Position numbers and translations under genes: made by a program. 64,000 nucleotides of DNA from Paralichthys olivaceus (taxonomy: Eukaryota; Chordata; Actinopteri; Pleuronectiformes; Paralichthyidae): NCBI RefSeq assembly GCF_024713975.1, contig NC_091100.1:25619501-25683500 (forward strand), written 5' to 3'. Of this stretch, positions 1 through 12,500 are shown piece by piece; the first letter of the stretch is position 1; each line of letters opens with the position of its first letter. The notes below the pieces were generated by a model. The model made no database searches, was not told the origin of the DNA, and saw nothing but the letters and a program-made list of their open reading frames with translations.

Positions 1-365
1 AATTTAGTTACACCTAGAGGCGAAGTGTCATGTTGCAGCTGAATACTCCTCATCTCACCCTCCCCTTCCAAACATGACAGATAACCTGTGGTGAACTTCA
101 GCTGTCATGAAAACTCAAAAGGTTTTAGTTTGTGCAGTTTGGACATCAGTAAAAAACATGGCGGCCTCAACAGAGAGGACCCTCCTCCATGTTAATATAA
201 AGTATTTAAATATAAAAGGCTCATTCTATGGTAAAGAAAACTGCAATTCATACAATTAAGATGAAACACACCAGAGAAAACATCACTAGGATTATTTTAT
301 GTTCCCTTTCTGCCGATAGATTCCTTTCACCTAAATCCTACACACTGAACCTTTAAGAGTTCAAG

Positions 366-825
366 GTTACAGATCAGAAGATCAGAATTCAGAATCAGAA
401 TTCTTTTATTTGCCAGGTATGTTTGCACATACAGGAAATTGCCTTGGTGTCATTGGTGCACTACTTATGTACATGAAACAACAATATAAGAAACAACAAT
501 ATATAAGAAATTGAATAAAATTAAAATAAAATAAAATAAAATAAAATAAAATAAAATAAAATAAAATAAAATAAAATAAAATAAAATAAAGTATATACAT
601 ATATACAGTAACAGAGTAACAGGGTTATGGGCACGTGCTGTGCGAAGGTGCAGAGATTGGTGATAGTGCCAGTAGTATATAAGTAATAAATTATAAATTA
701 TGTGCAGGGGGTGGGGTGTGGTGGGGTAGAGTCAGTGCGGTGCAGAGTCAGTGTGATGCAGGGGGCTTGTTTGTGAGCCCCACTGCCACGGGGAAAAAAC
801 TGTTCAGATGGCGAGATATATACCT
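366..825. repeat. LINE-3'-end-like interspersed repeat
   Basis: Starts with a tandem cagaatcagaattc motif followed by a ttttatttgccaggtatg segment. It ends in a segment resembling the widespread teleost text around gggaaaaaactgttcagatgg. I recognise this as a common fish retroelement 3' region, but cannot name the family. It lies in the intron upstream of the first visible p2rx3 exon. No coding potential was seen; open frames here come from the AAAAT run. Confidence 0.55.
521..590. repeat. AAAAT pentanucleotide microsatellite
   Basis: About 13 near-perfect tandem copies of ataaa/aaaat, embedded in the LINE-like repeat. It creates a spurious phenylalanine-rich open frame on the minus strand. 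Confidence 0.95.
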
Positions 826-977
826 ATAATCATTAATTAAAAAGGTTACTGACCTCCAATAATATCTGTACATGCATATAGTTTTTGTTTTATTTGAGCA
901 TATTTTGAAATATCTACGATTTCTTCTTCAGGTACTCTGACTTATGTCTGTGTGTCTGTCTTCCTTTCTTTTTGCAG

Positions 978-3900
978 AACATCAATGATGGAAGTAGAGA
1001 ATTTCACCATTTTCATTAAGAATAGCATCCGCTTCCCAACTTTCAACTATACAAAGTATGACAAATATGATTTCCGTTATGATGACACTTTGGTCAGACA
1101 TGTTGACATGATAATATATCTTTGTCTGTGCAGAGGGAACTTCCTTCCTACTATAACAGGCGAATACATCAAAAAATGTAACTTTGACATGGTCAACAAC
1201 ACCTACTGCCCCATCTTCAAAGTGGGAGATGTGGTCCGCCACGCGCAGCAGAACTTCACCAAACTGGCAGAAAAGGTAGAGTCGAAAGTACATTGTCAAG
1301 TCAATATAATTGTATTCTGGTTGTTCAGTGCTGAACATTATATATAGAATTTGAACATTATCCCTTTAGGCTGTGTCAGTTATGTGGTTTATGTAACCAA
1401 AATTAAGAAAATCCTTAAAAATATGTAAGCTGTGTTGTTGTAGAATGTAGTACTTGTAGGGCTACCTCTCTTTGTCTTCTTACTTTTATTTTTTAATTTT
1501 GCGCTGGGCTTGTGCTGAAATTTGTCCAAAACAGGTAGTGGAAGTACGCAGGCTTTCCCATGTTTTTTTATTTTTTTATATTACTACGTTAGCTCTCTTT
1601 TCCTAGTGTTGCCTTGTGTAATTGGTATTTTCTTGAGGGCCCAACAGAATCTTTTTTTATTTTGGAAAGGTGTGCCATATGTTTAGGTACTGGTAGAAAA
1701 CATTATCTTCCGAACTCATTTAAGTCTATAAATCCCATTGATATAGTTTTCTTGTGATAAGAGTAAGTGTGAATTCTCTGTGGGGATAACATGTATTTGA
1801 CCTCGGACCATGTTTCATTGATCAAAACAATCCACTGATTTCAGAGCATGGGTATTTCATTAACTCAGCTCTGACAGAGGTCTATTAAGCCCACTCAGCT
1901 GTCAAGTCAACAGTCAAGGTGCATGGACCAATTCTTATACATCAGTTCTTGTGAAGGGAAATAATGAAAGCCAGGGTTATTTGGGCAGTAAATGTAAAAT
2001 CAAAAGTCTCTTGTCAAGTTTAGTGGAAGCAGGTGGACCCAAAAATGCAGAACAAAAGGTGTAGTGAAACAAAAGTGTACTTACAGAAAGAACAAAATCC
2101 AAAAGTATAGAAACAGAAATGCACTGGTATCCCAAAAAATATCCCAAAACTCAAAAAAAGGCTAAATAGAAAAAGCACAATAGGAACTTAAAAGCTAGGA
2201 ATGATGTAGGATGACTGGGTAACAGCTTGGGTAACAGGTTTGATTTTTTAAAAAGTGAACGAAATATCAGGTTTGAGAGAATCATTAACTATAGGTCTAT
2301 ATCCTTTAATGGTTCAGTTTAGTCCTTTCTGTCATTTCCTCCACAAGAAGGCTCTATGCACTCACCAGTAAACTCTTCTATTAACTAGCTTTAAAGAAAA
2401 TATGCCTTGTTTAAAATGAAATGACTATGGTTGTCGTGGGATTTCTTGATCAAATGCAGAAGAGTAGCTGCCCTGTGACTAGTCATCTATCTCACATTTT
2501 CAACCAAATCTTATTAAGAGGCATATTCCCAATTCATGAAAAAGTGCAAAAAAGTGTTGATGTCTCTGACCTCAACAACTGCAGTTCATTTCCCAAACTT
2601 CTCTGTTTTCCAAAAATCCTTGAATCTTTGGTCAATCTAAAAATATGCCCCTTCATTGACTCACTGATTATGCTTCAGCCACAGCAGTCTGGTTTTCATC
2701 ACAGCACGATAGCAGCTGCAGTTTTAGTCATTAATAACATTGTCACCTCTCTAGATAACAGACAAGCCTGTGCTGCCCCCTTCCTTGACCTGCCAAAATC
2801 ATGCAATACTGTTGATCATAAAATCCTCCTCGACATATTAACATGGTTGAAAGTAAACACACTCATGCATGAACTCTCGTTTTTGAAACTTTTATCAGGG
2901 AGGCGTGATTGGAATAAAGATCGGATGGATATGTGATCTGGACAAATCAGACGACCAGTGTAACCCCTCATACTCCTTCACTCGACTGGATGCCATGTCA
3001 CAGAAGAATGCTGTCTCACCAGGCTACAATTTCAGGTACAGCACTTATCCACATTGTCGGACTGACTAGTTTAAATCAGAGAACTTGACAATGGCTGAAG
3101 ATTGCCACTAAATTCATCGGTGGTAAGATCCTGAGGTGATGATTTCTTGGTAAACCCATGACCTTTCCTTTAGAAATAAACTTCAGCTTTTACAAAAGAA
3201 TATGGTCGATTCATTTATTATTTTTGTTTGACTATATATCTGGCTGTTTGTTATTGGCTTTAACCATTTTTCATTATTTGCTCTCTTGATGCTGTCAAAT
3301 GTGATATATAAATGATCACTTAATATCCTTTTCTCTCTCATATCAAATATGTACACAACAGCACACTGATATGTAAATTTAAAATTCATTCAGATTAATT
3401 TAAATTGTTGGGATGTGTCTGTGTCTGCAGGTTTGCCAAGTATTACAAGATGGAGAACGGGACAGACTACCGCACTCTCGTGAAAGCCTATGCTATTAGG
3501 TTTGATGTCCTGGTCAATGGAAATGTGAGTATCTCTTGATGGCATTTGGTTGATCCCAATTAATGTCTTGCTGCATTACTAGTGGTCTCAAGCAGAATCA
3601 TTTACTCTATGTGCAATCTGGTAGCAGTATAGCTGCTGCTCTGGGACAATTTCAGGTCAAATAGATATAGATTAATGCTATTTAATAATCAGAGTAAATT
3701 AACTTTTTCACATCGGGGGTGTTTTGTGTAGAATCTACATGTTCTTCCTGTTTTCACATCCTTTCATTGCTCACGTTTCCTTCAGTTCAATTATTGGACA
3801 AGCTTTGCTGACAGAAAACAAACTTACACTTCATTACTCAGAATTAAGGCTTTAGAGATATAGAAGATAGAAGACGTATAATTTAATACCCAGGGGAGAT

Positions 3901-5537
3901 CATTTCATAATTTGTTAAATGTTAATGATACTACTGCTGTTCTTCCTTTGTAGGCAGGGAAGTTCAACATGATCCCCACACTCATCAACATGGTGGCAGC
4001 CTTCACATCAGTGGGCGTGGTGAGGTTTTACTTCTATAAGTAGAAGTTTATGATGTACCTGTAATGTTTCATTCAGCAGTTTAATGTCCTTTTTCACAAC
4101 CGTTTGATGGAAGCAGAAATGAATTTTATGTGACGGTGACGAACCTTTTTTTCCTATCAAGGGCCATTTGATTTTTGCCTATTGCCTACAATATGTCTGG
4201 CTACTAAACTCTCTAATGCCATGGCTGGACCTGTTTCTTGTGTCTTGTGTCTTCACAATGGTCAGGTTGAAAATAGCCATTCACAGCAGAGGTTTGTTCC
4301 AAAAAGAATTGCAAACAGAGTGAGGTAGCTGTCCTGACCTCTGAGCTTGTCATTACTTTGCAGGTCAATGATACTGTGAGGCAAATCAACTGTTTCCACA
4401 TTTTATATGTTCAGTTCTGCAAGTTCACCTTTTCATATCCTGAAACTTCTAATCATCGCCTGATATAGTTTTTCAAACTGAGCAGTATATTTAGATGTTA
4501 TATACAGGATATTAATTCTTGCACAGTGGGAAATGCAATGTTTTACACAGTGCAAAGTTTTACTTTTTCTTGTTCCAGCAGCTCAGCAGCAGCAACAACT
4601 GCTTCTGAATTCTTCTTTCAGCTTCTTAGCTATTAGGTCAATTAGTTCAGCACTCAGACGGACATGTAAGCCTGCTATTGTATGTTATTTTCTGAAAGTG
4701 CAGAAAAAAGTATTGCTGTTATGTAAATTGTTCTGTTTTTCTGGGTAGTTCCTTTTTTTTTCATCTAGCCCTCAAGTTAATTCTTCAAATTGTCTCACAG
4801 GTCGAATGCAGCCTGGAGCTCTGAGGTTTCTCTCCCCTGCTCTTATGTCCTTATCTCTCTGTTTTAGATTGTATCTACGTTATATACAATAGGAAAATTC
4901 CCCTGTGAACTGTGTTGTGTGTGTTGCCCTTGTTTTGGTGAGCGCTGTCTTAGACATTATTGCACTTTTTCTGTAGGGAACGGTGCTGTGTGACATCATA
5001 CTGCTGAACTTCCTGAAAGGAGCCGAGCAGTACAAAGCCAAGAAATTTGAAGAGGTAAATTCCTTGATCTTAAGATGGTTTATTTATGTGTTATATATTA
5101 AATCTGACCTCATCAATCACAGCGTTAAAGCTGCATGAATTGACTTTTTCTCACTTGCAGGGATCAGAACAAACACTAAACAGAACATGGATTATTACCA
5201 TTTAAAGCTGATAGGGATTATTTTTAGACATGGGTCAACATTGTACAGTGCAACTCTGGGTCAGAAAACCAAAACTATGAGCTTAAAGAAGCTAAAAGGT
5301 CTTGCACAGCTAAGGAGGTTAGCAAAAATAGACACTATGCAGGTTATAAATCTTATAACCTTTATGCATATTAATGTATGAATAATACACCCTTCAACAG
5401 TTTATTAACAGAAAAGCAGTATGGATGCATCGTATGTAAAAACCCGGACAAATTATATATTTTGATTTTGTAAAAAATGAATAAATCAACTGATGCATGT
5501 CGGATTCAGTTTTGTATGGTACAGGAAGTGTACAGGG

Positions 5538-5572
<35 letters not shown>

Positions 5573-6036
5573 ATGTACTTTATTGATCCCAATTTTTGAA
5601 ATTATTGTGTCACAGCAGCATGATAAGGGCATTGTATATAGAGCAAAGAACAAAAGACTGAATACAAAAACGACAAAAGAGCTGTTTGAAAATGCAATAG
5701 TTGTTTTACAGGTAAAGTTATGACTGTGACTAAAATACATAAATGTGAATATAAGATGTGCAGTAAAATATGAATATAATATGTGCAAAAAAAACAAATA
5801 TGGATGCGGAGATGTGTCATCCATCTTTTAATGGTCTATCTCTCTTCTATCTCTCTCCCTCTCTCTCTCTCCATCCCTCTTCCTCCCTCTCTTTCCCTCA
5901 TGTTCTGTAGGTGTCAGACAGCCCACTGGACTCCCAAAGTAGCGGGTTTTACCGCTCCCAGCTTTCACTCAGACATAATGAGACCATCATGAGGTCCAGT
6001 GACTCAGGGGAGTTTTCTATTGAACGTTACAGCTAA
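978..6036 (+). CDS. p2rx3: P2X purinoceptor 3 (3' portion, seven exons)
   Basis: ATP-gated trimeric cation channel subunit of the plasma membrane, typical of sensory neurons. Exons 978-1055, 1134-1275, 2899-3035, 3431-3524, 3954-4019, 4977-5054 and 5911-6036 all have AG/GT borders and consistent phases. They give about 239 residues ending in TAA. Human P2X3 is about 397 aa, so roughly 160 N-terminal residues (TM1, most of the cysteine-rich ectodomain) lie left of the window. Visible features: the [14 protein letters not shown] ectodomain strand, a [10 protein letters not shown] block, SPGYNFRFAKYYK, the second membrane helix ([20 protein letters not shown]), then the YKAKK trafficking motif (YXXXK). 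The tail ends in [12 protein letters not shown], close to the DSGAFSI end I recall for mammalian P2X3, which favours P2X3 over P2X2 or P2X5. Several N-x-T sites fit an extracellular domain. The intron before exon 2899 holds a LINE remnant. Teleosts often carry two P2X3 copies, and which one this is cannot be told here. Confidence 0.93.
2025..2200. repeat. interspersed repeat, gcaggtg-acccaaa family, copy 1
   Basis: The text gcaggtggacccaaaaatgc, then agaacaaaagg, then an A-rich stretch with aaatccaaaa recurs in the repeat at about 19530-19955. I infer a non-autonomous DNA transposon or SINE-like family. The boundaries are approximate. Confidence 0.5.
2421..2890 (+). pseudogene. degenerate LINE reverse-transcriptase fragment in a p2rx3 intron
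   Basis: An open frame encodes a decayed reverse-transcriptase palm/finger region. Recognisable pieces are [10 protein letters not shown] (QSGFRxxxST in intact LINEs), then [21 protein letters not shown], which corresponds to the CAALFIDLSKAFDTVDH type of RT motif. The catalytic YADD region is absent, and the fragment stops within about 10 bases of the p2rx3 acceptor at 2898. Family is non-LTR retrotransposon, probably L2/Rex1-like; the clade is not resolved. It is not part of the channel protein. Confidence 0.8.
5535..5790. repeat. GATA microsatellite plus LINE-3'-end-like repeat
   Basis: Eight GATA units (5538-5571) run into tgtactttattgatccc, a very common teleost retroelement 3'-end sequence. 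A body follows with repeated aaatgtgaatataaga-type and aatatgtgc words. It lies in the last p2rx3 intron. Confidence 0.6.
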
Positions 6037-6358
6037 CTGGACAGAGGAGCGGCATCTAATGGTCAGGGTGTAGTGAATTGAGGAAAACACATGTGGATTG
6101 GGTTTCCTAAAAAATGTCAACGTTCTACCTTTAATCAATTTTACTCATTCAGGGAAGTTTGTATATTATATTAAGTTGAATTCCTAAAAACATCAGAGGA
6201 ACAGTTGCAATGTTGCCCATACATTTTATTTCACAAGTTTCAAAACATCCATTGAAACAAATATTCTAAATATTTGAATTAATCTTTGCATGATGACACA
6301 TTTTCCAACCGACATTGGCTCAGTTTTTATCAAGCTGAGAAAAACATATGTGTTCAAT

Positions 6359-6364
6359 AATAAA
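6359..6364 (+). terminator. polyadenylation signal AATAAA for p2rx3
   Basis: Canonical AATAAA about 320 bases after the p2rx3 stop, followed by a T/G-rich stretch. This is the first such hexamer downstream of the stop, so it probably sets the 3' end. Confidence 0.6.
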
Positions 6365-6369
6365 TTAGA

Positions 6370-7980
6370 CTTGAAAAACATTTCATTTCAAGTGTTTGCT
6401 TCCTTTGTAGGTTGTACTGAAACTGCTATAATGTAGACTTTATAACAGAGGACCTTAAATGTAGAAGACATGCACAGGATGTATTTGATTAGCCCTCTGT
6501 AGTAGCTCTTTGTGGGTTTCATTCTGAAGGAGGCCCTCTTTTGCTATGTGTAGTCTACATATGAATGTGATTATAGATCAGTAAATGGCAAAAACCATGT
6601 GAAATGATTGGAAAACCTTTTCAAATTGCTTAACCATACAAGCAACATGCAGCATTTAAAGTGATGTATGGGTCAATGTGCCAATACATATTTGTTCATG
6701 ATCATCAGACCATTTAGGAATGGATTTAAAAATGAATGGCTCTGCATAGCAAATGTTTTAACTTATTGTGCCAAATAGACCTCAGCTCATGGTGATGTTA
6801 TGGGGCTATGTATTTTTAATTTGATCTGGAAACCAAAGTCGTAATCTGCTCAGTCCTAACAGCATATGTGGAAATGTTGATAAAGCACAAACTGTAAATC
6901 CTGTGGAGGTAATCACACACAATAAATCAGAAGAACTTTGAAAAAATCAACAGTAGTTGGGCTGTGGACTGTGTTTGGCATTTGGAGTCCAGCAGAGGAC
7001 TCATTAAGGGAAATCTTAACTTCAACTGTTCAACAGGTCATAATCAGTTTATTTATGCAAAAAGGATAGACATCACAGCCCTAATATTCCATCGGCTGTT
7101 TAACCAGTAAACCTTTTTTCTATAACCACGCTGACAGATATTTAAGGCCATATCGAGGAAAATAATTTTGCGAATTGTGAGAGTAAGGTCATAATACAAT
7201 ACGAATAAAGTTATAATTAAAAAGAATGTCATACTACAAATAAAATAAAATCGCAATTGAGAAGAAATGTGTGATATAAGAATGAGATGACATTTGTTAT
7301 TTAATGATAAATAAGCATAGGAAAAAAGTAATACTATAGCCATAATAATCATAATTATAATGTTATTAGAAAAAAATCCCAGTAAATAACCAGACAGGAC
7401 AACCTGTGCTCACCGGGATTCCATAACTACATTGCCTCCAGACTTACAGCTACAAAGATCAGACAATAGAAATAAAGTCACATTAGGGTAAAAATGAATT
7501 TGGCACACAAACCTTACCACAAGCTTCATGCAGTAGTATTCAGATATAGATTTTACATAGATACTACCCATCCAATCAATTCTTTCACAATTTTAAAGAA
7601 GATGTTTCCTCTTTGTTCACCATCTGCAGACATGAAGTTGAGACTTTTGGGCTGAAATGTCCTTGTTGGTTTGAGAGGCGCCAAGATTCTTGGTCCCATT
7701 ACAGGATGTACGGTCTTATTTTAGGATGTAGAGCCTAAAAGCAATGACTTTGATAAATTGTATCCCCCACATCTTGTGTTGAACTCAAGATATTCTAAGA
7801 ATCAGTCTGTGCAGTATTAAAAAATAAAAGCCCTATGAAGACATCCCTTGTCTGGAAAACTTTATTGACTACATTGCCAGATGATTCATCAGAAGATTCC
7901 GAACTAATTGTCTCTGATTCTTTTTTCGACATTTATAAAAAACAATTATTGGACATTTTTTGGGGGTGAAAAGCTTCACG
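6370..7980. other. intergenic, no gene seen
   Basis: AT-rich sequence between p2rx3 and the zinc-finger gene. Open frames are short and show no recognisable protein motif. No structural RNA or clear repeat was recognised. Confidence 0.6.
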
Positions 7981-7983
7981 CGG

Positions 7984-8068
7984 TGACGTCATAGTGTCGT
8001 CACTTTCCAAGATGGCGGCATTTGCGTGGCAGCGTTATTGTTAGCGAACGCAGCGTTGGAGAGAAAAG
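7984..8068 (+). promoter_or_regulatory. promoter and first non-coding exon of the C2H2 zinc-finger gene
   Basis: A perfect CRE palindrome TGACGTCA (7984-7991) is followed by AAGATGGCGGC (8009-8019), a classic YY1-type initiator element. CpG-containing DNA then runs to a GT donor after 8068 (agaaaag/gtattt). The layout is that of a TATA-less housekeeping promoter. The transcription start is inferred to be near the YY1 site; the exon carries no ATG open into the next exon. Confidence 0.65.
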
Positions 8069-8094
8069 GTATTTGTCCTGTTGTGTTTTCATGG

Positions 8095-8114
8095 TGTGTG
8101 TGTGTGTGTGTGTA
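8095..8114. repeat. GT dinucleotide repeat
   Basis: Short (GT)n tract in the first intron of the zinc-finger gene. Confidence 0.85.
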
Positions 8115-8845
8115 GGTGCACTTCTCAGAGTGTGAGGCTGTAAACAGACCGAGTGTGTGATCGCAGCAGCTTTGTCCCTCCTCCCTGTAACGTGTGTTAG
8201 CTTGTTAGCTTGTCAGTGTGGATGTGTGATGCTCGTCCCAGCTGTTTAAGTCAGCTCTGTCACATGAGCCAGGCTTGATGGATTTACCTCAGTGGAACTT
8301 GACTCCGCATTTAGCCTGATGACAAGAGTTTACACGCATATTTACAACACGTGCACATCAGGATCTAAGGCTGTGTTGACTGGTGGATTCAGTCGTGGGC
8401 TCTGTAGTAAACACAGGTCTTTGGTGAAATAGAGCAGTCTAATAGATCCTCTGTTTCTGGATCAGTCGGGGCGGGATGGACCCCACATGTCCAGCTACTG
8501 TGTGAGTTCAGAGTCAAGACGACCACAGCTGTGTGTGGGACTGAGCTGAGGTCTGGCTCTGTGGTGTTGAACAGCATCAGATCATCAGGTCTCCTCATCC
8601 AGGCTCAGACACACATCCAATTTTCACAATAGCATTAGTTCACCACTGCTTCATGTCACTTCTCTTTACTCAGAATGTAGTTCAGAAGTTCACTTGTTTC
8701 ACAAGTATAATTTCATGTTCTTGGCAGAGGGGAAGGAAATCCTTGCCTTCATATTTTCTGACACAGAAAGGAATCATCAACATCTTCCTCAAAGATCCTT
8801 CAACTTGATCTGTATAGTGCCAAATTATCACGTGTATAGAGAAAG

Positions 8846-9120
8846 TAGGGATGTCACGAGAACTAATACTTCGGTACCAAGCTGATACTGACATAAAAAA
8901 ACTCGCACGATACTCTTCTTCTTTTTACAGCACTCTAGGCACAGAAAAATACATCCCTCCACTGCCAAACGGGCGACTGGATGGCAACTGTAAAGTACTG
9001 TACTGTAAAGCTGTAAAGTACTGTACATGTGCCTTAGAGAAACCCATCCGTTTCCACAATGAGCAACTGTCTGCATTTTCTTTGGAAAAAATGATGAAAT
9101 ATACCCTTTGATATTGAACC
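8846..9120. repeat. interspersed repeat beginning tagggatgtcacgag
   Basis: The sequence tagggatgtcacgagaac, followed by tacttcggtaccaagctgatac, matches the start of a very common fish DNA-transposon-like repeat (recalled consensus: agggatgtcacgatacc). I infer a non-autonomous element, possibly hAT type. The right end is not defined. Confidence 0.5.
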
Positions 9121-9516
9121 TGACTATTAATTTAAACCTGTAAGCAGTGGAACTTTTTTTTTTTGGAGTCTTTCTATTTTGGAATGATCCTCACCATACA
9201 ATTCCACTGCACCACAAACTGTAGCCTCCAAGACAAACACACAGTTGAACCAAAACCTTTTTTCAAACCGTTTCACCCTTAAACTGAACATTTTGACTTT
9301 GAGCAAGGTAAGATTTGTTGCAGGGCTGTTGTGTCATGACTGCCTTCATTGTATTTAGGTGATTTCCATGATTCAGTGTTGTCAGTTCCAACTGTGGGGT
9401 ATTGCGGCTTTAGTGTCAGCCTCTGCTCTGAGCTGTCTCCCTCTGGTTGATTTCAGAGCTCAAACCTGCTGAGAGGAGGAGAAGCATTTGGAGGAAGTTA
9501 ACTTTGACCAACAAGG

Positions 9517-12500
9517 ATGAGTTCTCCAAAGGAGGTGAGGTCCCATAAAAATGAACCTATTCTTACTGGGAATTAACATGTGTTTTTGGCAATCTTATCA
9601 CAAGTGGACAGCTCTATGTACATCATTTCACTCCTAGTACTTGATTTAGAGGTTGTGTTGTACTTCTCTGTCAAAATGTTGACAGGGTCTTTAGCATTCC
9701 ATTGTAATCTATGTTTATCTGTTATTTTTTTTACTTAAAGTTTTTATTGATAATGACACATAACCTATTTATTACCCTTTTATATTAAACTTGATTGCAT
9801 TAACATGTGCAGAAGAGAATTATAGAGTTATGCATTTAAACGAGCGTTGAGAAAAAAGATGAGACATTGATCACGTGGTCATTAATGCTAACACCACACC
9901 AAGCAGATGATGAATAATGTTTTTCCACAGTGAGTGCAGAGGACACTTCAGCACAGCAGTCATTTTTCTTAAACAGACAAATGTGATTATTGAAATTTGA
10001 CACAGTCTATATGTGTTTTACAACTTAGGACATTATACATGTTTATCGAATTAATCAAATTTTATTTGTATATTTACAAATCACAATTTTGCTTATAGTG
10101 CTTAACAAGATGTGATATCTTTTAGTAGGTAGAAACCACAGAAATGTGAGGGATCCCTCTGCCAGGACAGACTGAAGTGCAATATATGTCGCATGTAGCA
10201 GAGCACAACAAAATAACAATATTTACAACACTGATGACAAAAGACAGTGTCTAACATAAATTAAGAGATGTATCAATGTTTAAAGTAGAGGAAGGTGTTT
10301 ACAGAGAGGAAGGTGGCAGCAATGACAATTGTAATGTTATTGGTATTGAGAGTAATATAGTGTATGTGAGAAGACATATTGTATATCTAATTAATCGAGT
10401 TGTAATCATAATCCAGGATCCGCTTTCAACATGATCCATTATCCACAAGCTGCGATCCTGGATCTGTAACATCATAAAGCACAAAGACTCAGAAGAATTC
10501 TAGTCAGTAACATTTATGAAGAGACATTAATGTGATAAAGAGGAGGAAAGAGAAGCTCCTTGTATCGTAAGTCCCCTGACAATCTAAGCCTATAGCAGCA
10601 TAACTAAGAGCTGGTCCAAGGCAGAGCCAGCCCTAACTTTATGCTTTTGTCCTAATGCACTTTGTGGTGACTTTAAAAGTGATTATATGAATATGTGGTG
10701 TTCCCCTGCGGTGCTGTCACTATGGAAAACACAGCTTTCAATGTACATGGTTTTCACTTACATCATCTTGTCCGTCGTAAAATATGTCCATACCCAGAAT
10801 GAAAACCGTTGACCCCATTCAGCCCTGGTATTAACTTCCAACCTGAGTGGGTCAGCGCAAGTACATTTGTGATTGCACCCATATGAGTCCTCAATGCCTC
10901 TTGAGAGCTGATCATGCATGTTGCCATTTGTTTTCCAGTGTAAAAGCAAATGAGTCCTGGGCCACATGTAAAGGCCCTGAGCTCTTCAGTGCTCAAACGT
11001 TGTGGGTGCAATATAAACACTGACCGATACCTTGTCAAAAAGACACACATACATAAAGACAAACATCATCATCTAACACATCTGTTAACCCAAACTGGGT
11101 GAAAATAACACTATTTGGTCTTCACGGTCACAAATGGCGTAAATAATTATTAGCATATTGTGCAGGAAAGTGAGATCCAATTGGTCACAGGAGACACGTT
11201 CAGGACAGATGTTAATTCCAGGTCTTAACAGGACCTGTTGTTTTTACCATTCAATATACATTTAAACTAGAAAAGTGATGTAAATACATATCATTTACCA
11301 CTCATTTTTCTTAATCACGTCGAAATTGTCTTTTTTGTATTTTGTTATATAAGGTGTTGGCAAAAGTTATTGCTTCTCTGTTGATTGCATTTAAGTGCCA
11401 GCAACATTTCTGATAACTTTCTGTCTGGCTTCAGACTTCTACATTGTACAGAGAAGCTTTAGTTAAGGAAACAAATGACAAACTCAGTGCTGCAGGTATG
11501 GGTGAGAATGCTTTTCAGACTTGAAAGTGACCTTTGATCACTCCATCCTGTCACAGCATCTTGAAACCTGGGCTTGTCCAAAATAGTATGCTCTTAGTTT
11601 ATTATCCTGTGTAGCTTTTTTATTGTTGGAAACTCCCAAAGTTAAATTTCCCATTTCACTCAGAGTCAGAATCAGACTGACTGACTGATCGGTCATTGTG
11701 ACATAACATTCTGATAATATCCAACAAAAATGTTATTTAAAGAGTTTAATTGAAAATTATCTGCAAAGGAAGCCTTTAGTGTCTAGACAGTTTCTAGCAA
11801 TAACAGTAGTTTAAAAGCAGCAAAGTTCAATTGAAAATTTAATCTGAATAAAAACCTACTTTTAAATAAAGATATATATCGATATCAACTGATATTTGTG
11901 ATACGATTCTTTTTTTCATATCCCAGAGTCCTACCTATATTCTAACTTTTATTTCTTTGTTTCAGTTGAAACCGGCAGAGGCAGACAAGAGCAGAACTCA
12001 TCAGTGTAAGAACTGTGGGAAAGGTTTCAGTCGGATATGTAGTCTAAAAAGACATGAACTCACCCACACTGAGGAAGAACTCTATCACTGTGAACAATGT
12101 GGCAGCAGCTTCAGCCAGCTAAATGCATACAACCTACACTTGTATACCCACCCTGAAGAGACGCTGTACTCCTGTGACCAGTGTGGGATGGATTTCAGTG
12201 ACCAGAGCTCTTACAGAAAACACCTGCGTGACCACACTGGACCATACCAGTGTGACCAGTGTGAAAAGAGTTTCAGTTACTTCAGCATCTACAAGATACA
12301 CATGCGAGTCCACACGAAAGAAAAGCCGTACTGCTGTGACCAGTGTCCAAAGAGTTTCAGCTTTTTAAGCTCGTACAAGCGACACCTGCTCAGCCACAGT
12401 GGAGAGAAGCCGTACCAGTGTGACTTCTGTGGAAAGAGTTTCACCCAGTCGGGACACTTCAGTCTGCATCTACGCAACCACACAGGAGAAAAACCGTATG

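Noticed and set aside
406..600. Phe/Tyr-rich 64-aa minus-strand open frame
   Set aside because: Produced entirely by the AAAAT microsatellite.
2421..2936. 171-aa open frame as an extra p2rx3 exon or separate gene
   Set aside because: The translation is a decayed LINE reverse transcriptase. Only the last bases overlap the real exon, and in another frame.
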